From contig QHTB01000134.1 in assembly GCA_003220615.1 (NCBI GenBank), forward strand, positions 1 through 64,000: a DNA stretch of 64,000 nt, given 5' to 3'. The DNA is from Candidatus Rokuibacteriota bacterium (GTDB lineage: Bacteria > Methylomirabilota > Methylomirabilia > Rokubacteriales > CSP1-6). Below are positions 36,221-44,227 of the stretch, piece by piece. Every line of letters starts with the position of its first letter. Within the stretch, counting starts at the first letter, position 1. The translations under genes were made by a program, and so were the position numbers. The notes below the pieces were generated by a model, which did no database searches, was not told the DNA's origin, and saw only the letters and a program-made list of their open reading frames with translations.

Positions 36221-36844
36221 ATGAGCACGCGGCAGCGTCACTTCTCGATGATTCGCGACTTTCACCTGGCCGACTTCTTCACCTTGGCCAACGGTGCAAG
36301 CGGGATGGCGGCGATCTTCCTGGCCATGGAGTACGTTCGCGAGCCGCGCCCCGAGAAAGTGTACGGGGCGGCCCTCCTCGTCGTCGCCGCGCTGGTCTTC
36401 GATGTCCTCGACGGGCGCATCGCGCGCCGGCGCTATGTCGCGGGTTCCCTCGGGCGTGAGCTCGACTCGCTCGCCGACGTGATCAGCTTCGGCGTCGCGC
36501 CCGCATGCCTGGCCTACGCGGCAGGGATGAGCCGCCCGCTCGATGCCATCGCCCTGCTGTACTTCGCAGCGTGCGGGATCAGCCGGCTCGCCCGCTACAA
36601 CATCACGGCGGAGGCGGTGACCGCTGGAGGCGGCACAGTGACCTACTTCGAGGGCACACCAATCCCGACGAGCACGCTTCTCGTGCTGCTGCTCGCGTTG
36701 CTGGCCAGGCTGAATCGCATCGGGCCCGAGCTCCCGCTCGGCGTCGTCGTCCTCGGCCCCCTGGACCTGCACCCGCTGGTCCTGCTCTTCGTGCTCTCGG
36801 GCTCGCTGATGATCAGCAAGACTCTCCGCATCCCCAAGCCCTAG
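36221..36844 (+). CDS. pssA: CDP-alcohol phosphatidyltransferase (phosphatidylserine synthase-like)
   Basis: 207 residues with about six membrane segments. The CDP-alcohol phosphotransferase signature DG-x2-AR-x8-G-x3-D-x3-D is complete in DVLDGRIARRRY...GSLGRELDSLAD. The HLADFFTLANGASGMAAI opening is that of type II phosphatidylserine synthases, which join CDP-diacylglycerol and serine. The next step (psd) is not in the window. ATG 36221 follows a G-rich stretch. Confidence 0.9.
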   Translation: MSTRQRHFSMIRDFHLADFFTLANGASGMAAIFLAMEYVREPRPEKVYGAALLVVAALVFDVLDGRIARRRYVAGSLGRELDSLADVISFGVAPACLAYAAGMSRPLDAIALLYFAACGISRLARYNITAEAVTAGGGTVTYFEGTPIPTSTLLVLLLALLARLNRIGPELPLGVVVLGPLDLHPLVLLFVLSGSLMISKTLRIPKP

Positions 36845-36863
36845 GTGTGAGGCTGGGCGGCGT

Positions 36864-37075
36864 TTACGCTGGGCGCTGTCCCCTCGCCGGAGCGAGCACC
36901 GTGCGGATCTCCCGCAGGAGCACGTCCGGCAGGCACGGCTTCACGACGTAGGCATCACATCCTCGGCGACCACCCCGCGTAGGCCCTGGGACGTGAGGTA
37001 CGTCGAGTACATCTCCCGGGTGTCTTCGTGGTCCTCGCGATCAGGACGAGAAGTCGCCTGATCGGGGCCCGGGTG
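36864..37075 (-). pseudogene. Response-regulator receiver domain relic
   Basis: Two pieces of a CheY-like receiver remain on the minus strand. The upstream piece (about 37040-36980) reads EDHEDTREMYSTYLTSQGLR, the opening acidic pocket and first helix. The downstream piece (about 36960-36864, another frame) reads GCDAYVVKPCLPDVLLREIR and ends in TAA; it carries the conserved Lys-Pro. The middle, with the phospho-acceptor Asp and the Thr/Ser, is deleted and the frame is shifted. It lies just outside the putative island, next to tRNA-Val. Confidence 0.75.
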
Positions 37076-37209
37076 TCTCACGTGATGTCTCCGGCGCCAG
37101 TCGCGTGACGGTGCAAGTCTTTGACCTCCTCGATGAAGTTCTGCATGACGGCTGGCAGGGGAACTGACTCCGGACGATCAGCGTCCGGAACGGGTCAACG
37201 GGATTAAAG

Positions 37210-37285
37210 TGGTAGGCGGAGGAGGGATCGAACCTCCGACCTCGGCCTTGTAAGGGCCGCGCTCTCCCAGCTGAGCTATCCGCCC
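37210..37285 (-). tRNA. tRNA-Val (anticodon UAC)
   Basis: A complete 76-base cloverleaf including an encoded CCA end. Acceptor stem GGGCGGA/TCCGCCT (one G-U pair), D-stem GCTC/GAGC, anticodon stem CGGCC/GGCCG with loop CTTACAA giving TAC, T-arm GGAGG-TTCGATC-CCTCC. Discriminator A. It forms the left boundary of the 37286-43324 island; a 42-base copy of its 5' half lies at 43283-43324. Confidence 0.97.
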
Positions 37286-37559
37286 GTGCGTGGATTTTCG
37301 TGGACTTGCCACTCGGAGTCAACCACGAGGCGGCACAATGACGTCTCTCCCGCCAGATCAGACACTTAGGATCGCCACCAAGAGCACGTAGGGCCGCGAT
37401 TGTAATTGGACACAACGTGCGCGGCCGATGAATCCATGAGGCCCCGACAATGTAACCGTGCACACGAGACTTACTGGATGGACCTTCGCTGACGTGGAGG
37501 GCACAGCCAATTCTGTCCTGGAAGATCCTATCCCTGCTTCGATGTGACACGCTCTGATT

Positions 37560-38462
37560 TCAATGGGTCTTCTTCGACACGCGAGCGATCAAGTCGTCAA
37601 TCCTCGAGAGGAATAGCTTCAGGATCGGGGACGCATTCGTTCTGCTGTAGCCGACCACGAGATCAATTGTGGGGGCATCGCCCTGCAATGGGCGGCTGAT
37701 CAAAGACGACGGAAGCAGGTTCCGAGCATAGGCGGGTAACAGCGCGACGCCATGCGTTGATGCGACGAAGGACATCGCCATTGCCATATGGTCCGCTTCG
37801 TGATCCGGCCTGATGTCAATACCGGACCGCCTCAAGTAATCGTCGATGACCTCCCGCGTTACCGGAGCCGTGTTCGACACGGCGATGAAGGTCTCGCCCA
37901 CGATGTCTTGTGGATTGATCACCTCGTGCGAAGCGAGGCGGTGATCGCTTGGCAGCACGACGACGAAGGGTTCCGTTGCGACGACCTTGAACATCAGATC
38001 AGTTGCCCGTGCTTCTCGTCGGAGGAACGCCACGTCGAGCTTGCCTCTGACAAGAGCATCCGCGAGGTCGGGAGAATACTGGCTGGAGACGGTGATCTCG
38101 ATATTGGGGAGCTCGTCCCGAAGGAGCCGGATGGCTTCAGGGAGCCAGTCGATCTCCTTTCCGGTCAGGAAGCCTAGCGCGAACGACGGCTTGGCGGGCT
38201 GAGCGGCGCGTCGTGCCGCTTCGCCAGCAGCATCGACCTGAGCCAGCGCCAGGCGTGCATGGTCGAGAAAGACCCGACCTGCGGCGGTCAGCTCGATGCC
38301 TCGAGCACTGCGAATCATCAGTTGAGCGCCGACCTCGTACTCAAGGTCCCGGATCTGACGACTGAGTGAAGGCTGCGCCGTGTGCAGCCTCTGCTCAGCG
38401 GCCACCGTGAGACTACCCTCCTCGGCGACAGCAACGAAATACCGGAGATGCCGCAGCTCCAT
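37560..38462 (-). CDS. LysR-family transcriptional regulator (island)
   Basis: 300 residues, CatR/BenM-like in pattern: MELRHLRYFVAVAEEGSLTV then AEQRLHTAQPSLSRQIRDLE as winged helix-turn-helix, followed by the effector domain with SPDLADALVRGKLDVAFLR. It is divergent from the SDR operon and probably controls it. ATG 38462 matches the family start; 38474 is an alternative. Codon usage is less G+C-biased than in genes outside the island. Confidence 0.94.
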   Translation of the reverse strand: MELRHLRYFVAVAEEGSLTVAAEQRLHTAQPSLSRQIRDLEYEVGAQLMIRSARGIELTAAGRVFLDHARLALAQVDAAGEAARRAAQPAKPSFALGFLTGKEIDWLPEAIRLLRDELPNIEITVSSQYSPDLADALVRGKLDVAFLRREARATDLMFKVVATEPFVVVLPSDHRLASHEVINPQDIVGETFIAVSNTAPVTREVIDDYLRRSGIDIRPDHEADHMAMAMSFVASTHGVALLPAYARNLLPSSLISRPLQGDAPTIDLVVGYSRTNASPILKLFLSRIDDLIARVSKKTH

Positions 38463-38609
38463 AACGTGTCCCATGCCTCCGAGGTATGGCACCAGCCTAC
38501 AAAGTATACGAGGGTCGCGCTACCAGAACGTAGCCACCAGCATCAGAAGGCATGTGAACGCCCTCATTCGGCGGCCCTCAGGGCCAGCCAAATCGAAAGG
38601 AGCGACGAT
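38463..38609. promoter_or_regulatory. Divergent LysR/SDR control region
   Basis: The spacer holds a TATACT -10-like box on the minus strand (about 38510-38505) for the LysR gene, within AT-rich sequence that also contains loosely symmetric GTAT...ATAC elements compatible with LysR boxes. GAAAGGAG at about 38595 is the Shine-Dalgarno of the SDR gene. Confidence 0.35.
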
Positions 38610-39356
38610 ATGGGCACCCCGGTTGTCTTGATCACCGGCGCGCTAACTGGAATCGGGCGCGCAGCGGCGCGTGCTTTCGCAGGGGAAGGCCACCGAATCG
38701 TTGTCGCTGGTCGTCACGAGACTCCCGGCCAGGAACTCGCGGCTGAGCTTCGCGCGTTCGGCACTGACGTCGAATTCCTGCGCGCGGATGTGCGCCAGGA
38801 GGACGACGTACGGAACTTGATCGATCGGACCGTCGCGCGCTTCGGTCGCCTGGACGCCGCCGTCAACAGCGCCGGCACCGAAGGCCAGCCCGGCCCCGTA
38901 ACGCAGCAGACCGCCGATACCTACACCGCCACCTTCGACACCAATGTGCTCGGCACGCTGCTGAGCATGAAGCATGAGCTGCGCGTGATGCAGGCTCAAG
39001 GGAGCGGCAGCATCGTCAACATCTCCTCGACCTATGGCCACGAAGGAGCGGCCGGCGCATCCGTGTACGCTGCCAGCAAGCACGCCGTCGAAGGCATGAC
39101 GAAGTCCGCGGCGCTCGAAGCCGCGCGCTTCGGCGTGCGCGTGAACGCCGTGGCCCCCGGTCCGACCGAGACCGGAATGCTCAACCGCTTCACCGGAACC
39201 CCGGAGAGGAAGGCCGCGCTGGCCACGGGAGTGCCGCTGGGGCGCGTGGCCGAGCCAGAAGAGATTGCTCGCGCCATCGTGTTTCTTGCTTCCGACAAGG
39301 CCTCATTCGTGACTGGCCAAGTCCTCACTGCCGACGGCGGCAAGACCGCGGGCTGA
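38610..39356 (+). CDS. SDR-family oxidoreductase 1
   Basis: 248 residues, classical short-chain dehydrogenase/reductase. NAD(P)-binding is TGALTGIGRAAA. Catalytic residues are Ser in VNISSTYG and Tyr/Lys in YAASKHAVEG. NSAG replaces the usual NNAG. The end GQVLTADGGKTAG is standard. First gene of a rightward cluster with a second SDR 14 bases on. Substrate unknown. Confidence 0.95.
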   Translation: MGTPVVLITGALTGIGRAAARAFAGEGHRIVVAGRHETPGQELAAELRAFGTDVEFLRADVRQEDDVRNLIDRTVARFGRLDAAVNSAGTEGQPGPVTQQTADTYTATFDTNVLGTLLSMKHELRVMQAQGSGSIVNISSTYGHEGAAGASVYAASKHAVEGMTKSAALEAARFGVRVNAVAPGPTETGMLNRFTGTPERKAALATGVPLGRVAEPEEIARAIVFLASDKASFVTGQVLTADGGKTAG

Positions 39357-39370
39357 CCAAAGGAGATCCC

Positions 39371-40111
39371 ATGTCTAAGTTAAAGGGAAAAGTGGCACTC
39401 ATTACCGGCGGTTCGCGGGGCATTGGCGCAGCGATTGCGAAACGTCTGGCCGCGGATGGAGCGAGCGTGGCCATCACGTACGCGAAGGAGGCCAGCGCGG
39501 CTTCCGCCGTGGTCAAAGCGATTGAACTTAGTGGCGGAAAGGCTGTCGCGATCCAAGCGGACGCTGCCGACGTCGAAGCTGTCAAGGGCGCGGTCGAAAA
39601 GACCGTCGCGACCTTCGGCCGACTTGATGTGCTTGTGAACAATGCCGGCACGGCCATTCCGAAAACCTTCGAGGAGACCACGCTCGACGAGATGGACCGC
39701 GTGATCGACATCAATGTCCGCGGGACGCTCGTCGCGACACAGGCAGCACTCAAGCACATGAAGCCTGGCGGTCGCATCATCATGATCGGCTCGTCCGTGG
39801 GCGAACGTGTCCTAGTGCCCGGGCTGGTCGCCTACTCGGTCACGAAGGGCGCCGTGAAGATGTTCAGTCAGGGGTTGTCCAGAGAGATCGGGAGCCGGGG
39901 TATCACGGTCAACAACGTCCAGCCGGGTCCGATCGACACGGATTTGAATCCCGCGGCGGGCGATTGGGCGGTGCCTCAGAAGGCCGCCACCGCGCTCGAC
40001 CGCTATGGGCGTGTTGATGAGGTCGCCGCGTTGGTGGCGTTCGTTGCCGGTCCGGAGTCCTCGTACATTACCGGGGCGAATCTTACCGTTGATGGCGGAA
40101 TGAATGCCTGA
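39371..40111 (+). CDS. SDR-family oxidoreductase 2 (FabG-like)
   Basis: 246 residues. TGGSRGIGAAIA binds the cofactor, NNAGTA and the GSSVGE Ser follow, and the catalytic pair is YSVTKGAVK. The TITYAKEASAASAVV region after the first Rossmann half suggests NADP preference. It is 14 bases downstream of the first SDR and is followed by a broken SnoaL-like gene. The two SDRs are distinct, not a recent duplication. Confidence 0.95.
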   Translation: MSKLKGKVALITGGSRGIGAAIAKRLAADGASVAITYAKEASAASAVVKAIELSGGKAVAIQADAADVEAVKGAVEKTVATFGRLDVLVNNAGTAIPKTFEETTLDEMDRVIDINVRGTLVATQAALKHMKPGGRIIMIGSSVGERVLVPGLVAYSVTKGAVKMFSQGLSREIGSRGITVNNVQPGPIDTDLNPAAGDWAVPQKAATALDRYGRVDEVAALVAFVAGPESSYITGANLTVDGGMNA

Positions 40112-40132
40112 ACCAACGCGCACACGCAGTCC

Positions 40133-40467
40133 ATGGACCTGAAGAAAGAGGCATCCGTGCGGACGTGGTGGAGAGCCGACGACTGCTGAATCTCCGCGAG
40201 GGCCTCTTCACTCTGATCAAAAGTGTTCCGTCGACACTGAGACATGAGCCCGGCGTGATCGTGGCCGAGGGGGACTTCGTAATCGTCCATGGACGCTTCT
40301 CGGGAGCCGGCCGGCCAAAGAGCTGGATCGCGGCGGACATCCTCCGCATTGTGGATGGAGTTCTCGTCGAACACTGGGATGTGCTTCAGGACGAGGCTTC
40401 GCAAGCGGAATCCAAGAGTGGTCGACCTATGTTCGGAGACAGTTTCACCGAGTCATGCCGAGACTAA
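40133..40467 (+). pseudogene. SnoaL/NTF2-like protein, disrupted 5' end
   Basis: Two frames carry pieces of one small NTF2-like protein. ATG 40133 reads MDLKKEASVRTW and stops after 19 codons. From about 40165 another frame reads the SnoaL-like core: a VIVAEGDFVIVHGRFSG strand, IAADILRIVDGVLVEHWDVLQ and a C-terminal GRPMFGDSF. The family's first helix and the His/Asp pocket before it are mostly absent. A deletion with frameshift in the first third best explains this. A short protein of 100 residues from GTG 40165 could still be made. Confidence 0.7.
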
Positions 40468-40583
40468 TCCGAGCCCGATCTTCACATCACGGTTCGCGGA
40501 GCGTTGCGAGGCGGGAAGCCCGACCACGAGGCACGGGGCCAAATCGCACATTCCTACTCAATAGGAAAGAGGAGAGAACTACC

Positions 40584-41144
40584 ATGCGAGTCGATCTGAA
40601 ACCCGGCAACACGTTTCCCGACATTGAGCTGCCGAACCACGACAACGAGACGGTGACACTGTCAAGCCTGGTTCGCGGATTCCCGACCGTGCTGGTATTT
40701 TCTCGTGGCTACTTCTGACCGAAAGACCGTCGTCAGTTGACGAACTACGTCGAGCACCTGCAACCGGAATTGATTGTCAACTATTGCAAGCTAGTCATAG
40801 TCTCAGTTGACAGCCCGATGCTCTCCAAGGACATCAAGGACGGCCTGGGAGCGACCTTTCCGTTCCTCAGCGATGAAGATAAGAAGGTGATCACCGAACT
40901 CGAGATCGTAGACACGACCGACAGATACCACCCAGTCGCCATTCCTTATACCGTTGTTCTGGAGCGCGATCGCACGATCTACAAAATCTATAACGGCTGG
41001 TGGTACGTGGGCCGTCCGACCGTCGAAGAGCTTCGGATGGACCTCCGGGCGCTCATGTCGCGTCGGCAAGATTGGTGGTACGACAAGACTCCGCCACCTT
41101 ACGCGCAGAAGTCCGATGAACTACCATTCCATATGGAGCGGTGA
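40584..41144 (+). CDS. Peroxiredoxin-like protein with in-frame TGA at the expected peroxidatic Cys (candidate selenoprotein)
   Basis: Read through the TGA at 40716-40718, this is one 186-residue thioredoxin-fold peroxiredoxin-like protein. The N-terminal part is MRVDLKPGNTFPDIELP, then TVLVFSRGYF, then the TGA (codon 45), then PKDRRQLTNYVEHLQPEL in the same frame. Downstream are VIVSVDSP, TFPFLSDEDKKV and the typical PYTVVLERDRTIYKIYNGWW. In relatives this point is RGYxCPKDxxQ, where the Cys attacks peroxide, so TGA stands exactly for Cys. A strong AGAGGAGAG precedes ATG 40584. The frame is otherwise open and well conserved for 141 more codons. The alternatives are a nonsense mutation or recoding of TGA. 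Selenocysteine is the interpretation I favour, moderately. Confidence 0.7.
40716..40745 (+). promoter_or_regulatory. SECIS-like hairpin after the in-frame TGA
   Basis: UCGUC (40730-40734), loop AGUU (40735-40738), GACGA (40739-40743) form a perfect 5-base-pair stem whose apical loop has a G. The loop begins 16 bases after the UGA, inside the 16-37 range accepted for bacterial SECIS elements. The stem may extend by one pair past a bulged A. It is short, so chance is possible. Confidence 0.45.
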
Positions 41145-41217
41145 TCCACACTGAATCACCCCGTGGCGTGGTAGCGGAAGGGCATCGGACTAGCGGAAGA
41201 CGCGGAGGGATGCTCCG

Positions 41218-41442
41218 TCAGGTGGGCGTCACAAGCACGACCGCCGTCTGGAATCCGGGGAGCGGGATCAACGGATAGAACTTTACGGGCTCGAGGGTCG
41301 CCTCGCCGCCGCCGGTTTCCCGAAGGACGAGCCCGAGCACGCGGGCGCGCCTGGTCTTTTCCCGAGAGAGCAGCCGCGGTGTCGTGAAGCTCCGCGCGGG
41401 CGTCATCGTCTTGTCGGCACTTCGGTCCTCGCCGATCACCAC
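41218..41442 (-). CDS. Short hypothetical open frame
   Basis: 74 codons, opening VIGEDRSADKTMTPARSF and ending LIPLPGFQTAVVLVTPT. No family recognised. It lies divergent from the PIN-like gene in the 41145-41487 gap. It may be a remnant; the support is only open length and ordinary composition. Confidence 0.3.
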   Translation of the reverse strand: MVIGEDRSADKTMTPARSFTTPRLLSREKTRRARVLGLVLRETGGGEATLEPVKFYPLIPLPGFQTAVVLVTPT

Positions 41443-41487
41443 ATGCGGTATTGCACTTCGCCGTTCGGCGTGTGACGCTCAAACACG

Positions 41488-42336
41488 ATGGCCGGACCGA
41501 TACGCGTTTACTTCGACCACAACGTCGTGGATCACGCCGTCAAGCGGCATAAGATCACGGACGGACAGGTCGATCAGCTCAGATCCATCGGGAAGAGTGG
41601 GATCTTCCAGCTGATGTTGAGCATCACCAATCTCGACGAGATCATCGCCGGTCTGCAAAGTCGGCGACCGCTGCGGCCGGAGCATGCGATCGAGCAACTG
41701 CGCCTCATCCGTGATGTCATCGGATTTGGTCATCTGCTCAAGCCGCCGGACCAACTCCTCACCCACGCCCTCGTCGATTTCGCGTTTGACCTTCCGCCGA
41801 GCGAGTCAGTGATCGTCATGCCCACGGCGATGCGTGAGCACTTGGAGCGACTGGCCGACGCGACTCGTGTTGAGATCGAATACGCCACACAGATCGCAGC
41901 GGAGGTCCGTGACCAGATTGACGAAAACTACGAGGCTCTGCGGCGAGCTCGCGAGCAAGCGCTCCGTGAACTGGAGGGCCGCCGCCCCAAGCGGCACTTC
42001 ATCCCGTATTGGCGCGACGTGGCGGATGGCTTCGCGGAGGGGTATGCGGGGCATGTCGGAGTGTGGGAGCGGTGCCGCGAGCGTGGCATGGATCGACTTC
42101 TCGCCGTCCCGTGCGTAGCCATGGCAATCGGCGCCGCCGCGTCGATGGTGTACGCAAAGCTGGTCGAAGGCCGTGCTACCGACCGAGGGGATTCTCGTGA
42201 CCAGGCGCACGCGATCGCTGCGTCGACGGCGGATATCTTCGTCTCGAACGACGATGAGTTTCGGCGACTGCTGAAACGGGTGCCGATGATCGCCCCTGCG
42301 GTTATGAGCCTCGAGGAGTTCTTGGCGTCGTCGTAG
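41488..42336 (+). CDS. PIN-like domain protein, unknown
   Basis: 282 residues. The opening IRVYFDHNVVDHAVKRH and the closing GDSRDQAHAIAASTADIFVSNDDEFRRLL resemble PIN-like ribonuclease folds, with acidic residues at the first strand (D10), the RDQAHA stretch and the SNDDEF stretch. The middle is an insertion of charged helices (~130-200). PIN domains are the toxin part of VapBC, but no antitoxin gene is adjacent and the length is more than twice that of VapC. Island gene of unknown role. Confidence 0.7.
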   Translation: MAGPIRVYFDHNVVDHAVKRHKITDGQVDQLRSIGKSGIFQLMLSITNLDEIIAGLQSRRPLRPEHAIEQLRLIRDVIGFGHLLKPPDQLLTHALVDFAFDLPPSESVIVMPTAMREHLERLADATRVEIEYATQIAAEVRDQIDENYEALRRAREQALRELEGRRPKRHFIPYWRDVADGFAEGYAGHVGVWERCRERGMDRLLAVPCVAMAIGAAASMVYAKLVEGRATDRGDSRDQAHAIAASTADIFVSNDDEFRRLLKRVPMIAPAVMSLEEFLASS

Positions 42337-43282
42337 CAGCATTCGATGCCATGGTGCGGCCGCGGCCCCCAACGTCGCGGACGTCGTCGCGGCATGCCGC
42401 CCAAATTGGCCAATTCAAGCCGGGGCGCGGTGGAATGTCACGACCCCGATGCCAGCCACCGCTCTGCTGCCGTCGCGTCGGTCTCGCGGACGCACGAGGG
42501 ATCGCCCCGGCTAGGCAAAACCGCTCGTCAATGCACCGTGGCCGGCTTTCGGGCGCTTCGACGAGTGGTGATCATCAGCGGCTTTCCACCGGCACGGTGA
42601 TCAGGTAGCTCACGGCGGATACTGTTTCAGCTGGCACGACCGTCGGGTTGCCGGGCTTGGCATCGTCCTGGCTCGAGCCTCCCATGCCTCACGGCTTCCG
42701 CCCATCAAAGTCGAGCCGGGTGGCCAGGTCTGCTCGGATGCCGGGCGGCAAGGACTCAGCGGTTGGCTGACTGCTCCATCGTCCGAGGCCCAGGCAGCTT
42801 GAATTGCCGTTCAAGTTGCACCCTTTCTTGTTCCCCACGGGTGTGCGTTATCTGATGATCCGAGGGCACGCCACGCCACTAGTCTGCTCTTTCTTCTGTA
42901 GGCTCGGGCATGCAGTCCACTTTCTGCTGATCCCGTTATCCTTCACATCGTTACTTCTGCGGTCGACCATAGCCAAAAGCCGACCAGCAGTGCGAGCTTT
43001 TCAGTGAGGCCGCGAGGCCATCACTCGGTAGGTGACGCCGGTCGTGAATTGACCCGAACGTGCTGTCGTTGTGTCCGCCTTCAAGGGGCGGTCGAGAACG
43101 ATCTCCGTTCCGGATTCATCAGCTTCCCTGGCTGGCTCGCAGTGGGCCCGAGAAAGAACGTGCCCGAAAACGTGCCCGCGACCGCGCGTACTCGGCCCAA
43201 AACTACCCAACGCCAGCCAACCAGACAAACAACAATCCCTCGGTAAATCAGCGATCTCCCGGGGGATTCATTCGTGTCGTGA
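42337..43282. other. Decayed intergenic stretch, no intact gene
   Basis: About 950 bases without a convincing gene. On the minus strand two short tails look like ends of lost proteins: about 42690-42588 reads DDAKPGNPTVVPAETVSAV... and stops, and about 42820-42740 reads VQLERQFKLPGPRTMEQSANR then stop. Small frames on the plus strand lack motifs. Runs of TTT and lower G+C set it apart. It abuts the tRNA fragment that ends the island. Confidence 0.5.
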
Positions 43283-43324
43283 GGCCTTGTAAGGGCCGCG
43301 CTCTCCCAGCCGAGCTATCCGCCC
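43283..43324 (-). pseudogene. tRNA-Val fragment (5' half)
   Basis: 42 bases matching the intact tRNA-Val from the 5' end through the anticodon arm, with one change (conserved A14 of the D-loop is G). T-arm and 3' acceptor are absent. Same strand as the intact copy at 37210-37285. It cannot make a tRNA; it marks the right end of the island. Confidence 0.9.
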
Positions 43325-43377
43325 GAGCGTCCATCCCAGCCTTGCCTGGCGTCGGCTTGCGGACGTGCCGGAGGGGC

Positions 43378-43407
43378 GTATCCTTACTACCGTAAGTATC
43401 CTTACGG
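43378..43407. promoter_or_regulatory. Candidate PadR operator with alternating half-sites
   Basis: Three alternating arms at even spacing: CTTAC (43383), GTAAG (43392), CTTAC (43401), each pair separated by four bases, so two overlapping dyads (CTTAC-N4-GTAAG and GTAAG-N4-CTTAC). GTATCCTTAC also recurs with an 18-base period. The last arm abuts the GGAG Shine-Dalgarno of the PadR gene. Position fits autorepression. Confidence 0.55.
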
Positions 43408-43416
43408 AGAAAAGAG

Positions 43417-43746
43417 ATGAAGGTGCCGCGGCTCAGCGAGACGGAGATCCTGATCGCGTCGGCGATCTCGGGCAAGGAGCTCTATGGCCTTCAGATCGTC
43501 GACGAGGTCCTGGCCCTGACCCGGGGCAAGCGCCGGATCTCGCTCGGCGGCCTCTATACGACCCTGCACCGGATGGAGAGCAAGAAGCTGGTGACGAGCC
43601 GGTGGGGCGAAACGGTGGACGACCGTCAGGGGGCGCGGCGCCGCTACTACAAGATCGCGGGCCTCGGCGCCCGGGCGCTCAGCGAGACCGAGCTGGTCCT
43701 GGGCCCTGCCCTCCGGCTCGCCCACGGGATGGCCGGCGGGCGATGA
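43417..43746 (+). CDS. PadR-family transcriptional regulator
   Basis: 109 residues, the small PadR type: winged-helix with ELYGLQIVDEVLAL, SLGGLYTTLHRMESKKLVTS and the wing RRYYKIAGLGARAL. It is short of the C-terminal helical domain of larger PadR proteins. PadR members repress transporters or detoxification genes. The operator-like dyads at 43378 lie just upstream. The next gene (43763) may be its target or partner. Confidence 0.93.
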   Translation: MKVPRLSETEILIASAISGKELYGLQIVDEVLALTRGKRRISLGGLYTTLHRMESKKLVTSRWGETVDDRQGARRRYYKIAGLGARALSETELVLGPALRLAHGMAGGR

Positions 43747-43762
43747 GAGGCTGGCGCGATCG

Positions 43763-44188
43763 ATGAAGTCGGAGTTCATCGTCCTCGGCGAGGGCGCCTA
43801 CGGCGTCGTGCTGCACGTGAAGCACGCGTCTCGCCGCTACCACGTGGCCGTGCCCAGCCGCGCCTGGAACAGGATCAAGCACGATCATCGGTCGCGCGAA
43901 GACATCGTGATCGCCGTGCTGGCTAGCCCCCACGCCCGCCACCTCGCCGACATTGAACTCGCCGTGTATCCCGATTGGCTCAACACGGCAGCCTTCTTCG
44001 TGCCGAAGACGATCAGGGAACCCTGGCTGGGCGATCTCCGCGAGGACCGAAAGCGGATGGTGGCGGCCGGCTGCAGCCGCCGCACGATCCTGTGGGCGAC
44101 GCTGACGCAGATCGTCTTGCTCTTGCTCCACGCGGCCCACCACACGCTGCTGCGCATCATCTGCGCGGTAACGCGCCACGCGGGCTGA
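43763..44188 (+). CDS. Hypothetical protein beside PadR
   Basis: 141 residues from ATG, 16 bases after the PadR stop. The first 80 residues include FIVLGEGAYGVVLHVKHASR and a charged middle; the C-terminal part has a hydrophobic helix (ILWATLTQIVLLLLHAAHH). Family unknown. The gene resembles the co-transcribed membrane proteins often found after short PadR genes. Confidence 0.6.
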   Translation: MKSEFIVLGEGAYGVVLHVKHASRRYHVAVPSRAWNRIKHDHRSREDIVIAVLASPHARHLADIELAVYPDWLNTAAFFVPKTIREPWLGDLREDRKRMVAAGCSRRTILWATLTQIVLLLLHAAHHTLLRIICAVTRHAG

Positions 44189-44227
44189 CGGTCCGAGAGG
44201 CTGACGCCACGCGATGTTGACAGCCCG

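Larger units (their letters stand above)
37286..43324. mobile_element. Putative genomic island at tRNA-Val
   Basis: About 6 kb between the intact tRNA-Val gene and a degenerate copy of its 5' half (43283-43324, one mismatch over 42 bases, same orientation). Base composition is visibly less G+C-rich than on either side. The content is accessory: a LysR regulator, two SDRs, a broken SnoaL-like gene, a peroxiredoxin-like gene and a PIN-like gene. The flanks are core or typical genes. No integrase or transposase is seen, so it is a remnant, or it entered by recombination between tRNA copies. 37286-37559 shows no gene. Confidence 0.6.

Noticed and set aside
37041..37550. Minus-strand frame across tRNA-Val
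   Set aside because: It reads through the tRNA and shows the translated tRNA signature, not a protein.
40455..40718. Separate short gene ending at the TGA
   Set aside because: The frame continues on the far side with matching peroxiredoxin sequence; a truncated 44-residue product has no complete fold.
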